A stretch of 32,163 bases of DNA from an uncultured Clostridia bacterium. GTDB taxonomy: Bacteria; Bacillota; Clostridia; TANB77; CAG-508. Below the pieces are notes generated by a model that was not told the origin of the DNA, did not search any database, and was given only the letters and a program-made list of their open reading frames with translations. Position 1 is the first letter of the stretch, and the number at the start of each line of letters is the position of its first letter. This document shows positions 1-7,515 of the stretch, one piece after another. Where the stretch lies: assembly GCA_944393475.1 (NCBI GenBank), contig CALYAI010000112.1, positions 1 to 32,163 on the forward strand, written 5' to 3'. The translations under genes and the position numbers were made by a program.

Positions 1-77
1 GTACTAAAATAAAAACACCCGGTAAAATCGGCTTTGTTAAGCCAAATTTACCGGGTGTTGTTTGGTGCGGATGACGG
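1..77. repeat. Terminal direct repeat (contig ends overlap; circular genome)
   Basis: The first 77 bases are repeated without a mismatch as the last 77 bases (32087-32163). Either the molecule is circular and the contig was cut with an overlap, or these are att repeats. An overlap of 77 is a common assembler k-mer size, and the repeat joins the integrase 3' end smoothly to the left region, so circularity is the better reading. The unit is then 32,086 bp. Confidence 0.9.
14..59. terminator. Large bidirectional terminator hairpin after integrase
   Basis: Positions 14-34 pair with 39-59 (two mismatches in 21) around the loop TGTT. The flanks are A-rich on the left and T-containing on the right. 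In the circle, integrase transcription arrives from one side and the 227-932 module from the other, so the hairpin sits where two converging transcripts end. The same hairpin is present near the right end at 32100-32145. Confidence 0.75.
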
Positions 78-199
78 AATAATACAGTATCCGCTATAAA
101 AACGTTAAATAAATTCTATATAATTGCTGATAATCTGATGATTTTTTATCATTTCAGCATGATATAATTATCATTTACACAGCACTTTTTATATACAGT
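60..199. other. Putative attP core region, non-coding, AT-rich
   Basis: No gene is visible here. A 6-bp inverted repeat, GCGGAT (67-72) and ATCCGC (89-94), with a 16-bp spacer resembles a pair of core-type integrase sites. Further right, 120-180 is very AT-rich with imperfect inverted repeats such as GCTGA/TCAGC. The crossover point cannot be fixed without the attB sequence of the host. Confidence 0.35.
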
Positions 200-219
200 T
201 GCAGTACTATTGCAGTACT
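200..219. repeat. Candidate attP arm repeat, copy 2
   Basis: The 20-mer TGCAGTACTATTGCAGTACT is two tandem TGCAGTACT units 11 bp apart. An identical copy lies at 32072-32091, just after the integrase stop. In the circle the two copies are 214 bp apart and bracket the hairpin and an AT-rich stretch. This matches the arm-core-arm layout of tyrosine-integrase attP sites, although the function is inferred. Confidence 0.55.
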
Positions 220-226
220 GCGGCTG

Positions 227-673
227 TCAATATAGAAAAGCCTGACGTGTCTTTTTGTGCACGGAAGCGATTTTTTTCACTTCGACCGGATTCTCGATCC
301 CGGCTTCTTTAAGTGTTACCGAGTTCAGCTGCGTTTTATGCGTTATGATCATATATTCTGCTTTTTCAAAATCCGATATTTTATAAATGCTGAAATTTTC
401 AGGCAGGTTTTTAAACTTGTCACCAAGCGCCGCTCTTATCTCTTCAAACGCAGCGAACCGGGCTGCATTCACAATCTTTTTTAAACTCATTTTTTTCTCC
501 TTTTGAATTTTTCTCAACTTTTCAAGCAGAAGGTCTGCGACCCAATCCGGCGGCGTATTGATCTCACGATCCCAGTCCTCTATCGTTCTTCTCGGAACAT
601 TGAAAAGCTCTGACATTTCCTTTTGCGTCAGCCCGGCAAGCTGCCGGGCTTCTTTAATTTCAACATTCTTCAA
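227..673 (-). CDS. HTH (XRE-like) regulator of a two-gene module
   Basis: A 148-residue protein. Its N-terminal 45 residues form a helix-turn-helix of the XRE/Cro type (the QLAGLTQKEMSELFNVPRRT stretch). The remaining 100 residues are lysine-rich, contain an amphipathic helix and match no family I recognise. The frame opens at TTG 679, but TTG 673 lies a better distance from the ribosome binding site GGAGG and gives the usual XRE amino terminus. It overlaps the end of the 660-932 gene, so the two are translationally coupled. The palindrome in their shared promoter suggests this protein represses its own operon. It may be the antitoxin half of a toxin-antitoxin pair, but nothing in the sequence proves that. 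Confidence 0.75.
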   Translation of the reverse strand: MKNVEIKEARQLAGLTQKEMSELFNVPRRTIEDWDREINTPPDWVADLLLEKLRKIQKEKKMSLKKIVNAARFAAFEEIRAALGDKFKNLPENFSIYKISDFEKAEYMIITHKTQLNSVTLKEAGIENPVEVKKIASVHKKTRQAFLY

Positions 674-932
674 AATCAACGACCTCCATCGCGCGGTCCC
701 ACTCGTCGCTGTCCTCTTCTATAGAATCTAGGTCAAGTTCTTCCGCCTGAAATCTATAAACCGGCTTGAATGTCATGCCGTCTTTAACGACGTCCATGTC
801 GTTTTCGCCGCCTACCTGCCAGCAGTCTGTGTACTGCTCACCATTCCAGCCATCCAGCGCGATGTGCCTCCCGTCTTCCAGTTCCACGATTTCAACGCTA
901 TTTGAATTCCACCAGTTTCCAAGTCTTTTCAT
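660..932 (-). CDS. Small acidic protein, first gene of HTH module
   Basis: A 90-residue protein starting at an ATG behind AAAGGATG. It has a tryptophan-rich front half (GNWWNSN, ALDGWNGE, CWQVGG) and a strongly acidic tail (ELDLDSIEEDSDEWD). I do not recognise the family. It is the promoter-proximal partner of the HTH protein and overlaps its start. The order small protein, then HTH regulator, under one autoregulated promoter is typical of HigBA/MqsRA-type modules and of lysogenic cargo. Its position next to attP fits cargo. Confidence 0.7.
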   Translation of the reverse strand: MKRLGNWWNSNSVEIVELEDGRHIALDGWNGEQYTDCWQVGGENDMDVVKDGMTFKPVYRFQAEELDLDSIEEDSDEWDRAMEVVDFEEC

Positions 933-979
933 TTTCTTGCATCCTTTCTTTCTGGGGTCTCCCCCCTCTTTCTGTCTAT

Positions 980-1008
980 ATTTTACCACGTTGAACGTGG
1001 TTTGTCAA
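980..1008 (-). promoter_or_regulatory. Promoter with perfect palindromic operator for the HTH module
   Basis: On the minus strand, TTGACA (1008-1003) and TAAAAT (985-980) are separated by exactly 17 bp. The 17-bp perfect palindrome ACCACGTTGAACGTGGT (985-1001) fills the spacer. A bound dimer would block RNA polymerase, and the HTH protein encoded downstream is the natural candidate. Confidence 0.8.
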
Positions 1009-1023
1009 TGCTTTTTCTTGTTT

Positions 1024-1067
1024 TTTGCAAAAAAATAAAGGCGTACAAGGTTTCCCTGTACGCCTTT
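1024..1067 (-). terminator. Late operon terminator
   Basis: An 11-bp perfect stem (1037-1047 with 1057-1067) is followed on the minus strand by TTT-A-TTTTTTT. It lies 77 bp after the last late gene and 16 bp before the HTH-module promoter, so it insulates that module from late transcription. Confidence 0.85.
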
Positions 1068-1078
1068 GTTGTGTCTCA

Positions 1079-1135
1079 CCGCCGCAGCGGTGGGATGAGG
1101 CCGTGCAGAACGCATCTTACACGGCACGGTCACGG
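1079..1135. other. Two small hairpins between the last late gene and its terminator
   Basis: CACCGC-CGCA-GCGGTG is a 6-bp stem with a tetraloop. GCCGTG/CACGGC is a 6-bp stem with a 14-base loop. Neither is followed by a T-run. They may protect the 3' end of the late mRNA. No gene is seen here. Confidence 0.4.
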
Positions 1136-1143
1136 ATTCAATT

Positions 1144-1470
1144 TTACAAAAACAGCGTGTCCACCGACGGCACAAGGCTGTCCACGGCTGTGGCCTGTGC
1201 TGTGCGCAGTTCGCTGATCTCTTCCTCGGTCAGGCGGTAGCCCTCCGGCAGGCCGAGCAACTTGTAGGCCGCCTTTACGCTTCTGAATTCCACATCGGCA
1301 CGAGCGTCCTCCCGGGCTTCGTCCGGCGTGCTGTAAACACCAGCGTCAATGGCGGCGCGCAGATCTTCTGTGCCGACCGTGACTGTTTCCGTCTGCTGCG
1401 GGTCGTCCGTTCGACTGAGAAGAAGCTGCACACCGTCTGTGGTCTGTACCTCCACATTAAACCGCTTCAT
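1144..1470 (-). CDS. Unknown protein after the endolysin
   Basis: A 108-residue soluble protein whose ATG overlaps the endolysin stop in TGATG, so it is coupled to lysis gene translation. It is acidic and has no signal peptide or membrane segment. A helical back half (EISELRTAQATAVDSL) is the only structural hint. I do not recognise it. As the last gene of the late operon it could be a lysis accessory protein or cargo. Confidence 0.7.
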   Translation of the reverse strand: MKRFNVEVQTTDGVQLLLSRTDDPQQTETVTVGTEDLRAAIDAGVYSTPDEAREDARADVEFRSVKAAYKLLGLPEGYRLTEEEISELRTAQATAVDSLVPSVDTLFL

Positions 1471-2330
1471 CAGCAACCACCGCTGTAAGCCACAAAGCCA
1501 ACCTTGTAGCGGCTGGTGCCGTTGACCTTGTATTTGACCAGATACATACCGTTGATCTTTGCCAGGCATGTGCAAGTCTCCTGCTTGTCCAGGCTGCCGA
1601 TTTTGGTGGTTTTGCCGGTGTCCGCATAGACAGTTTCGGCGGTTGATCCATTTTTGTAGGTCTTGCCGCCGCTTGGTGCAGACGACACGCCGCCCTTGTA
1701 CTTGACAAAGCCGACCTTTTTCTTGGATGTACCGGATACGCTGTACACCACGATATACCCGCTGCCGGCCTTGCCGTAGCAGTCGCCCTTGCCGCGCGCA
1801 TAGATCGTGCCGACCTTGTCTGAAAGATTTGACTGCGTGTACACCGTTTCGTTCGTCGAGCCATTCGTCCATGTTTTCGGCGAGACGAAGCCGCCCGAGG
1901 TATTGGACGCCGTCACGATCTTCGACTGGTCTTTCGGGCGCAGCACGCCGTAGACGTTGTCGTAAGTATGCTTGACCTTGTGCATCGGCTTGCTGCCCCA
2001 GTTCTGGTCGTACGAGTAAAAGTAACTTGTATTCCCCTCGCCGGTACAAATGGCCACATGGCCGCAGCCGTTGCCCACATTTTTATTCCACACCATAATG
2101 TCGCCCTTTTTTGGAACAAAAGACGCGGCGTTTTTGATCTTCGTGGTGATTTTGGCCAGGGCAGACGCCGTGTTGTTCCAGTAATCTTCCCCGTTGCCCC
2201 AGCTGCCGCCCTTTACGCCAAACACGCTGTCGGCATACTGCTTGATAAGGTCGACGCACTGCACGCCGTATGTACCATCGTAGTCGATAGACTTGCCGTT
2301 GTACTTCTTTATAAATTCATCAAACGTCAT
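1470..2330 (-). CDS. Endolysin: CHAP domain plus two SH3-like repeats
   Basis: A 286-residue cell wall hydrolase. Residues 1-135 are a CHAP cysteine peptidase/amidase, with catalytic Cys in GVQCVDLIKQY (about residue 25), His in CGHVAICTG (about 91) and the SYDQNWG loop. After a linker come two similar repeats of about 60 residues, each starting NGST-ETVY and ending KVGFV-Y-GG, which look like SH3-type wall-binding modules. There is no signal peptide, so export depends on the holin immediately upstream. The frame opens at GTG 2339, but ATG 2330 sits at the right distance from GGGGAG. It cleaves host peptidoglycan at the end of infection. Confidence 0.93.
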   Translation of the reverse strand: MTFDEFIKKYNGKSIDYDGTYGVQCVDLIKQYADSVFGVKGGSWGNGEDYWNNTASALAKITTKIKNAASFVPKKGDIMVWNKNVGNGCGHVAICTGEGNTSYFYSYDQNWGSKPMHKVKHTYDNVYGVLRPKDQSKIVTASNTSGGFVSPKTWTNGSTNETVYTQSNLSDKVGTIYARGKGDCYGKAGSGYIVVYSVSGTSKKKVGFVKYKGGVSSAPSGGKTYKNGSTAETVYADTGKTTKIGSLDKQETCTCLAKINGMYLVKYKVNGTSRYKVGFVAYSGGC

Positions 2331-2335
2331 AACAC

Positions 2336-2617
2336 TCACTCCCCTGCCTGTTCGTCGGTGGCTATGTCCTGCTTCGGCGCGTCATAGGCCATTGCCTGCG
2401 CGCTGTCGGAAACGCCCTTTGTGGTCGGGTCGGTCGTGATGCCGACGGCCGCCGGGATCATCAAAATAAGTGTGGCGGCCTGCAAGACCTGCTCTGCCGT
2501 GACCGGCAGTTCCACATTGCAGAGCTGCAGGATGGCAAACACTGCTGTTACGACAGCCGAGATGATGCCCAGCCACCACGAGCCGCTTTTGAGTCTGACT
2601 TTCCAGTTGATGTTCAT
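2336..2617 (-). CDS. Holin, phi LC3 family
   Basis: A 93-residue membrane protein with the signature start MNINWKVRLK, two hydrophobic helices (about 15-32 and 42-60) and the conserved DPTTKGVSDSAQAMAY motif of the phi LC3/Phage_holin_1 family. It forms the membrane lesions that release the endolysin encoded next to it. Its ATG overlaps the end of the upstream XhlA-like gene. Confidence 0.92.
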   Translation of the reverse strand: MNINWKVRLKSGSWWLGIISAVVTAVFAILQLCNVELPVTAEQVLQAATLILMIPAAVGITTDPTTKGVSDSAQAMAYDAPKQDIATDEQAGE

Positions 2618-2907
2618 TGATGTTTTTCCTCCTTGCTTTTTTCTTCCAGATCCTTGATCCTGTATTCATGGTCATTGATTTTGCCGTCGTGCGCTTCGAG
2701 CTGATGAAAGATCTTCTCATGGCGCGCGGCGGCTTTTTCTTTAAAGCTTTTCAGGTCTTCTTCATCATGCCCGATTCGGTAAAGCAAGTGGTCGATTTGC
2801 GCGCCAAGCCGTGTCATGGCTTTTGTGTTTTTCGTAAGCGGCACGGCCACCGTGCCGATCAGGCCGGCAACAGCGATAATGACGGTAACAACTGTCCATT
2901 CTGTCAT
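2614..2907 (-). CDS. XhlA-like membrane-anchored coiled-coil protein
   Basis: A 97-residue protein with one N-terminal transmembrane helix (about residues 4-24) followed by a charged coiled coil to the C-terminus. The architecture and its place directly before the holin match haemolysin XhlA-type lysis accessory proteins. The membrane helix may help the holin or anchor a lysis complex. It could also be a spanin-like or tail-exit component, but the lysis context is strong. Confidence 0.7.
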   Translation of the reverse strand: MTEWTVVTVIIAVAGLIGTVAVPLTKNTKAMTRLGAQIDHLLYRIGHDEEDLKSFKEKAAARHEKIFHQLEAHDGKINDHEYRIKDLEEKSKEEKHQ

Positions 2908-2922
2908 GCTGTTCTCCTCCTT

Positions 2923-3450
2923 TTAAGCATCTTCCCAAGCTGCAGGATATTCGTCCGGGCTGAAATTTGTGTCCTGAACGCACTTTTTGACTTTTTTATC
3001 CGTCCAGATCATGTATTCGCCGGAATGATACATGTCATGCGCGCCAGTCGGCTGAACCCACGGCAAAGCATAATCAGCTGACCGCGAATGCCAGGGCTTC
3101 CACAGCGTTCTGTTTTCAATCGTCCAGTCCGGATTAGAGGCGCTGTCGTGTGCAGTTATACATTCATACGGATAGCCTGTTTTCGGGTCAGTTCTCACAT
3201 CGCCTACACTATAAATCCCGCGTTTCCACGGTTCAAAAAGCGCCATGCACTGAATACCAAGCGTTTTGTCTTCCGACTCTGTGATTTTTTCAGTCAAAAA
3301 CAGTTTTGCAAGTGCCAAAACACCCTCAGTTTCAGTGCGTGGACGGATTCGTTCTGCATATTCTTGCTCTGCATATTCTTTATCAAGTTGCTCGATCTCT
3401 TCATCGGTCATTTCAATTTTTTTGCCATTGACAACCTTGTATAAGCTCAT
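2923..3450 (-). CDS. Carbohydrate-binding protein (CBM5/12-like) of the tail or lysis region
   Basis: A 175-residue protein. The N-terminal 70 residues are acidic and helical. Residues about 85-125 resemble a chitin-binding type 3 (CBM5/12) fold: IYSVGD, then YPYECITAHDS, then LWKPWH. The last 40 residues (PWVQPTGAHDMY to PAAWED) look like a second related module. Such modules in phages usually sit at the tail tip or on wall hydrolases. The neighbours (receptor-binding protein and lysis genes) support a surface sugar-binding role. The start is ATG 3450 behind GAGGTGATGAG. Confidence 0.7.
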   Translation of the reverse strand: MSLYKVVNGKKIEMTDEEIEQLDKEYAEQEYAERIRPRTETEGVLALAKLFLTEKITESEDKTLGIQCMALFEPWKRGIYSVGDVRTDPKTGYPYECITAHDSASNPDWTIENRTLWKPWHSRSADYALPWVQPTGAHDMYHSGEYMIWTDKKVKKCVQDTNFSPDEYPAAWEDA

Positions 3451-3454
3451 CTCA

Positions 3455-4744
3455 TCACCTCGCATAAATATTAATCGACCCGCTTATCAATCGATATGTA
3501 GCTGCAGTTGCACTAAAGCTCAGTTTTTCACATTTTCCAACGTCCAACCGGTTTGAGTATGGTGCTTGAATATTGGTGAGTGTGGTAAAATAGTTTGGGC
3601 TGGACGATGCGCCAGTACAATAAATCTCCCATATCAATCCGTTGTATCTCATACGAGTGAACTGAGTAAAATTAGGGTTTGCGCCATTATTTTTTTGGGA
3701 AATTAAACCAGGCATTTCGTAATCATTGATACTGATTACAACAGCTGAATTAGACGTTTCGCTTAAATTAATAATCCCACTTCCAATAATTATAAGTTCC
3801 GAAAAGTTCAAACCTGTAAACTCGTAACTAAAGGCATCCTCGTTTAATTCTATTGTTTTAAACAGCTTCCACGGCTTTTTACTTTCACCGCCGCTTTCTC
3901 CTCTTGGAATAGTGAAATCAAGCACAGCTGCATTTTCAGTTCCTGAATTCACAACGCTTGCTTGTGTACCGGGTTCGCCGGTTGTAACAGTTCCGATCTG
4001 AATCGTGGCAGCTTTGCCGTCTGCACCGGGCTGCCCGTCTGCGCCGTCTTGGCCATCAGCGCCATCTTTACCGGGTTCACCTTGTGGGCCTGCGGGGCCC
4101 GGTTCGCCTTCAGGACCCGGAGGGCCTTGCGGGCCAGTCTCGCCGTTTTCGCCTTTAAGGTTTTTGAAAGCAAATTTAAGTGTTTCGCCGTCCAGTTCCA
4201 CATCAACCTGCGGTATGCCAACGTTGTTGTCCACTGTAGCTGTGGCCTCTGTGATTGCGCTTGTGCCTTCACTAGGCTCCGTATAAAGCCGGCCGGTTTC
4301 GGGATCGATGCCGACCGGCATGGTCTGCGCGTCTGTTTTCGGATCGGCTGTTATGCCGCCGACCGTGTCCGATGTGGCGATCGGGAATTTAATAATGCTC
4401 TCATCCCGGCTTTCTTCTGCGCCGGCCGCAAGGTTGCGATCGACTGCAAAAACGAACGGGAACGACGCCTGCATCCGTTCGCCCTGGAACAGGATGATCT
4501 GCGCCGGGTTCCTGCCCGGTTCGGCAAACATTTGCGTGGTCGGATGCACGGTAACCTGCGTGCCCACCAGCGCACAGTCATTAAACACGGTCTTGCCGCT
4601 CGGCTTTTGCACGAATATGCGAGCTGTGCACCCGGACGGCGGCACGAAGTCCGCCAGTTCAAACACGACGGGCAGCAGGTTGCTGCCCTCGGTCACATCA
4701 ATGACCGGCGGGTTTTGCCTGGCTTTGAAAAATAAATAGATCAA
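3455..4744 (-). CDS. Baseplate/receptor-binding protein: BppU-like N-terminus, collagen-like shaft, variable tip
   Basis: A 429-residue trimeric adhesin candidate. Residues 1-110 match the BppU N-terminal fold that docks on the baseplate (ARIFVQKPSGKTVFND, then FPFVFAVDRN). Residues 198-245 are 16 uninterrupted Gly-X-Y triplets, a collagen-like triple helix. The last 145 residues form the tip and are encoded by clearly more AT-rich DNA, which suggests exchange of the receptor-binding end. The start is TTG 4744, overlapping the stop of the preceding Tal gene in TTGA, with GGAGG upstream. Confidence 0.85.
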   Translation of the reverse strand: MIYLFFKARQNPPVIDVTEGSNLLPVVFELADFVPPSGCTARIFVQKPSGKTVFNDCALVGTQVTVHPTTQMFAEPGRNPAQIILFQGERMQASFPFVFAVDRNLAAGAEESRDESIIKFPIATSDTVGGITADPKTDAQTMPVGIDPETGRLYTEPSEGTSAITEATATVDNNVGIPQVDVELDGETLKFAFKNLKGENGETGPQGPPGPEGEPGPAGPQGEPGKDGADGQDGADGQPGADGKAATIQIGTVTTGEPGTQASVVNSGTENAAVLDFTIPRGESGGESKKPWKLFKTIELNEDAFSYEFTGLNFSELIIIGSGIINLSETSNSAVVISINDYEMPGLISQKNNGANPNFTQFTRMRYNGLIWEIYCTGASSSPNYFTTLTNIQAPYSNRLDVGKCEKLSFSATAATYRLISGSINIYAR

Positions 4745-7515
4745 TTAATTTTCGCCTCCAGTTCTGAAAGCTTTTGTTTAAGCTGCTCGATTTCAGTCTG
4801 CTGTGACTGGACAACGGAAACAAGCGGGGCAATGATTGCAGTTATATCGATGCCTAAAAACGACTCCTCAGCTTCGTTTTCCGAAAGCATATTGGATGAT
4901 CTATTGTGCATTTCTGTAGCAATATCTACGCCAATTTCAGACTGAACATCTGCAATTTCCTGCGCAATAAATCCGGAGTGTATTTCTTCACTTTCGTCAT
5001 TTATGAACTTGAAGCTCACAGGCCGAATCGAATTTAAAAAAGTTACGCATTGCTCGGGGTTCAATGTTTTAATATCTTTTTTCAATTTTTCATCCGAGGT
5101 CTGCTTTAACTGATAGTATTCGACTGTGTCGAATTGTCCAATTTCTCCCGTAAACCTTGTCGCGCTTATATATCCTTTGCTTTCAATGGACTTCTCATTG
5201 ATTATTTTTTCTACATAGGCGTTATAAAAATATCCGTATTTAAATCGAAGTCCATAGGAGCCGAGCTGCCAAGCGTAATTTACAGTTGGATTAATAACAG
5301 CCGGAGCATATTCGCCGTCATCTGGAATAAAAGTGCCAGCAGTCAAGCGCATATGGCGCAAAGCAATTTCTTCTTCGCTTGTATTGCCTTCAAATTGAAT
5401 CCAATGTGCTATTGCTCCGTTCGTGTTTTGCGTGGAAGTCTCTTTTTTCTTCTTTGCAATTGACACACCGTTTTCAAAGCTTCCGTCAAAAACATATACG
5501 CCCCCACTTGGCGCTTTGTAATCCCCATTGTCCGAAATCTCTAAATGCGGCTCAGGAAATGATGAACGATTGTCATCAACTTTTAAAATCACACCACTGG
5601 AACTGTCTGTGCTATCAAAAGTTGTTGTGTATATAATTTCAGCAGCGCTTCCCTCGTTATATACGCGTTTTGCTGTCAGGCCCGTATTTGTAATTTTCCA
5701 GCCGCCGATGGTGCCATTGTCGGCAAGGATCTCAACGCCTTTTAACGTTCCCGCACCAATAACGTCGGCATAAGCGCCTTTTGCCGTCGCAGCTGTCCGC
5801 CAGTTCCAGTCAAGGCCGTCCGCCGTCCTTTCGTCGGCAATTTGAAAACCCTGCGTGCCAATTGACATGGCGCCGTAAGTAGGCGAATCGGGGTCAAGGT
5901 CTTCAAAAAGAATGGCGCGGACGTTTTGTTTTTTGGCCGCCGTGTTTTGCAGGTGTAGCTGGGCAAGTGCGGCATCCAGGATGCCCTGCACCTTGTCGGC
6001 AATGACGGTGCCGTTCGGGCGCACGACCTGATTCACCAGGTTTGAAACATTGTCGGCTGTCTGCTGTGCATTTTCCGCTGCACTCTGCGCGCCGTTTGCC
6101 GTTTGCTGCGCATTGCCGGCAGCCGTCTGCGCGTTCTGTGCATTCTGGTTAGCCTGGTTTGCCGTGTTCTGTGCGCCCTGTGCCGCGTTTAGCGCGCTGT
6201 CTGCCGTATTCTGGGCACCCTGCGCAGCGCTTTGTGCATTGCCGGCTGCCTGCTGTGCCTGGTCTGCAGCACTTTGTGCCGTTCCGGCTGCTGTTTGGGC
6301 GTTGCCTGCCGCTGTCTGTGCATCCCCGGCGGCCTGTTGTGCCTGATTGGCCGCTGACTGCGCGCCCGACGCTACATTTTGCGCATTTTGCGCAGCGTTT
6401 TGTGCGCTGCTGGCATTGCCAAGCGCCTGGTCGACGCGGTTCGTATTGCTGGAAAAATAGTTCTGCTTAAAATTTCCCAGCGTTACCGCCGTCACACGGC
6501 CGGTTATGCAGTCCCATGTGAGTGACACGACCTTTGCGCTGACATCTATCCCGAGCTTTGCATGCCGGCATGTTACCGTGTCTCCGAGAGACACATCCTC
6601 CAGGTTTTTGAACTCGGCATACTCCACTGTATTTTGCAGCAGGATCAGGTCTACGTCCATTGAGACAAGTTCTTTGTCCACGTTGTTCTGGCTGTATTCC
6701 AGGTTGGCCAGCCTTCTCAGCTCTGCCTGCGCCTCAGCCAGCGTGGCAAAACCGTCTTCGTCCGGGTCGTCCGGGTCTTCCTTGACCTTGACATCCGAAT
6801 ATTCGATGACCGAATTGTAAATAATCGGGTAGGAATCGATCAGCGGGCTGTCCACCCACGGTGCGCTGCCGGAAAGCATGATGCCGTCATAGCCGACCGG
6901 GACTATCCTTGTGATCAGGCTTGACCGGTCGACCGTTTCGGTAATGCCGGTCAGGTTGCGGCCGTACTTCACGACTACGCCCTTGTCGCGCCCGGCCGAC
7001 CGATTGATGATAACCTTGTAATTGTCAAAAAGGATCTCGCCGCCCCAGCGCTGTGTGAATGCATTTTCGTCTTCGCCGTTAAGCGCTTCGATCAGGTTTT
7101 TGCGTACATAGTATGCCGTGTTCAGATTTAAAATATCGCTTTGTCCGCTGAACTTTGTGCCGCTCATCAGATAATCGAGTGCAGCTTGGCCGCTCAGGTT
7201 CGTAGGTCGGCTGTCGAGCAGAAAGACGTCGTGCAAGGCATCCATAAAAATCGGCTCAGCCGTGGCCGTAATGCCGCTATCCGTACGGTCGGCTGTGATG
7301 ATGCGGTACAGCTGCGAGCCGTTGAACGCCGGCATGCGCAGCACTGCGCCGGACTGGATCTGTTTGTACATGCCGTCTGCATCGAGCGGGTGCTCCAAAG
7401 TCAGTGTCCAGTCGCTGTTGAGGTTGGCCGTGATCTCGCACCGGGTGGGTGTGAGCGGGCTGCCGCCGCCAGCTGAAAACGGTTCTGCATCCTGCGCATA
7501 AATTCTGATTTTCAT
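4741..7515 (-). CDS. Tail-associated (Tal/Gp18-like) protein with Ala/Gln coiled-coil shaft and S74 chaperone
   Basis: A 924-residue tail tip protein. The N-terminal 330 residues resemble the siphovirus Tal/prophage endopeptidase-type hub that follows Dit. Residues about 361-490 are an Ala/Gln/Asn-rich repetitive coiled coil (AQ-AA-NAQ units). The C-terminal 120 residues are an intramolecular chaperone of the Peptidase_S74 type (TSDEKLKKDI, later GFIAQEIADV), which in this family cleaves itself off after trimer folding, followed by a terminal leucine-zipper-like helix. The DNA from about 4800 to 5650 is more AT-rich than the first half. The start is ATG 7515, overlapping the Dit stop. Confidence 0.88.
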   Translation of the reverse strand: MKIRIYAQDAEPFSAGGGSPLTPTRCEITANLNSDWTLTLEHPLDADGMYKQIQSGAVLRMPAFNGSQLYRIITADRTDSGITATAEPIFMDALHDVFLLDSRPTNLSGQAALDYLMSGTKFSGQSDILNLNTAYYVRKNLIEALNGEDENAFTQRWGGEILFDNYKVIINRSAGRDKGVVVKYGRNLTGITETVDRSSLITRIVPVGYDGIMLSGSAPWVDSPLIDSYPIIYNSVIEYSDVKVKEDPDDPDEDGFATLAEAQAELRRLANLEYSQNNVDKELVSMDVDLILLQNTVEYAEFKNLEDVSLGDTVTCRHAKLGIDVSAKVVSLTWDCITGRVTAVTLGNFKQNYFSSNTNRVDQALGNASSAQNAAQNAQNVASGAQSAANQAQQAAGDAQTAAGNAQTAAGTAQSAADQAQQAAGNAQSAAQGAQNTADSALNAAQGAQNTANQANQNAQNAQTAAGNAQQTANGAQSAAENAQQTADNVSNLVNQVVRPNGTVIADKVQGILDAALAQLHLQNTAAKKQNVRAILFEDLDPDSPTYGAMSIGTQGFQIADERTADGLDWNWRTAATAKGAYADVIGAGTLKGVEILADNGTIGGWKITNTGLTAKRVYNEGSAAEIIYTTTFDSTDSSSGVILKVDDNRSSFPEPHLEISDNGDYKAPSGGVYVFDGSFENGVSIAKKKKETSTQNTNGAIAHWIQFEGNTSEEEIALRHMRLTAGTFIPDDGEYAPAVINPTVNYAWQLGSYGLRFKYGYFYNAYVEKIINEKSIESKGYISATRFTGEIGQFDTVEYYQLKQTSDEKLKKDIKTLNPEQCVTFLNSIRPVSFKFINDESEEIHSGFIAQEIADVQSEIGVDIATEMHNRSSNMLSENEAEESFLGIDITAIIAPLVSVVQSQQTEIEQLKQKLSELEAKIN

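Noticed and set aside
1..77. Terminal repeats read as attL and attR of an integrated prophage
   Set aside because: No host sequence lies outside them, and the join recreates a sensible int-terminator-attP arrangement. A circular molecule is simpler.
1144..2049. A 301-codon minus-strand frame as a single gene
   Set aside because: Its first two thirds are a shifted reading of the endolysin and are Arg/Gln-rich nonsense. Only the part from ATG 1470 is a credible gene.
3962..4735. Plus-strand 257-codon open frame
   Set aside because: It is antisense to the BppU/collagen-like gene and has no plausible start signal. The open frame follows from GC-rich codon use.
6040..6430. Repetitive DNA that might look like a CRISPR or satellite array
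   Set aside because: The repeats are coding, giving the Ala/Gln coiled-coil shaft of the tail protein. Units vary in sequence and spacing, and there are no spacers.
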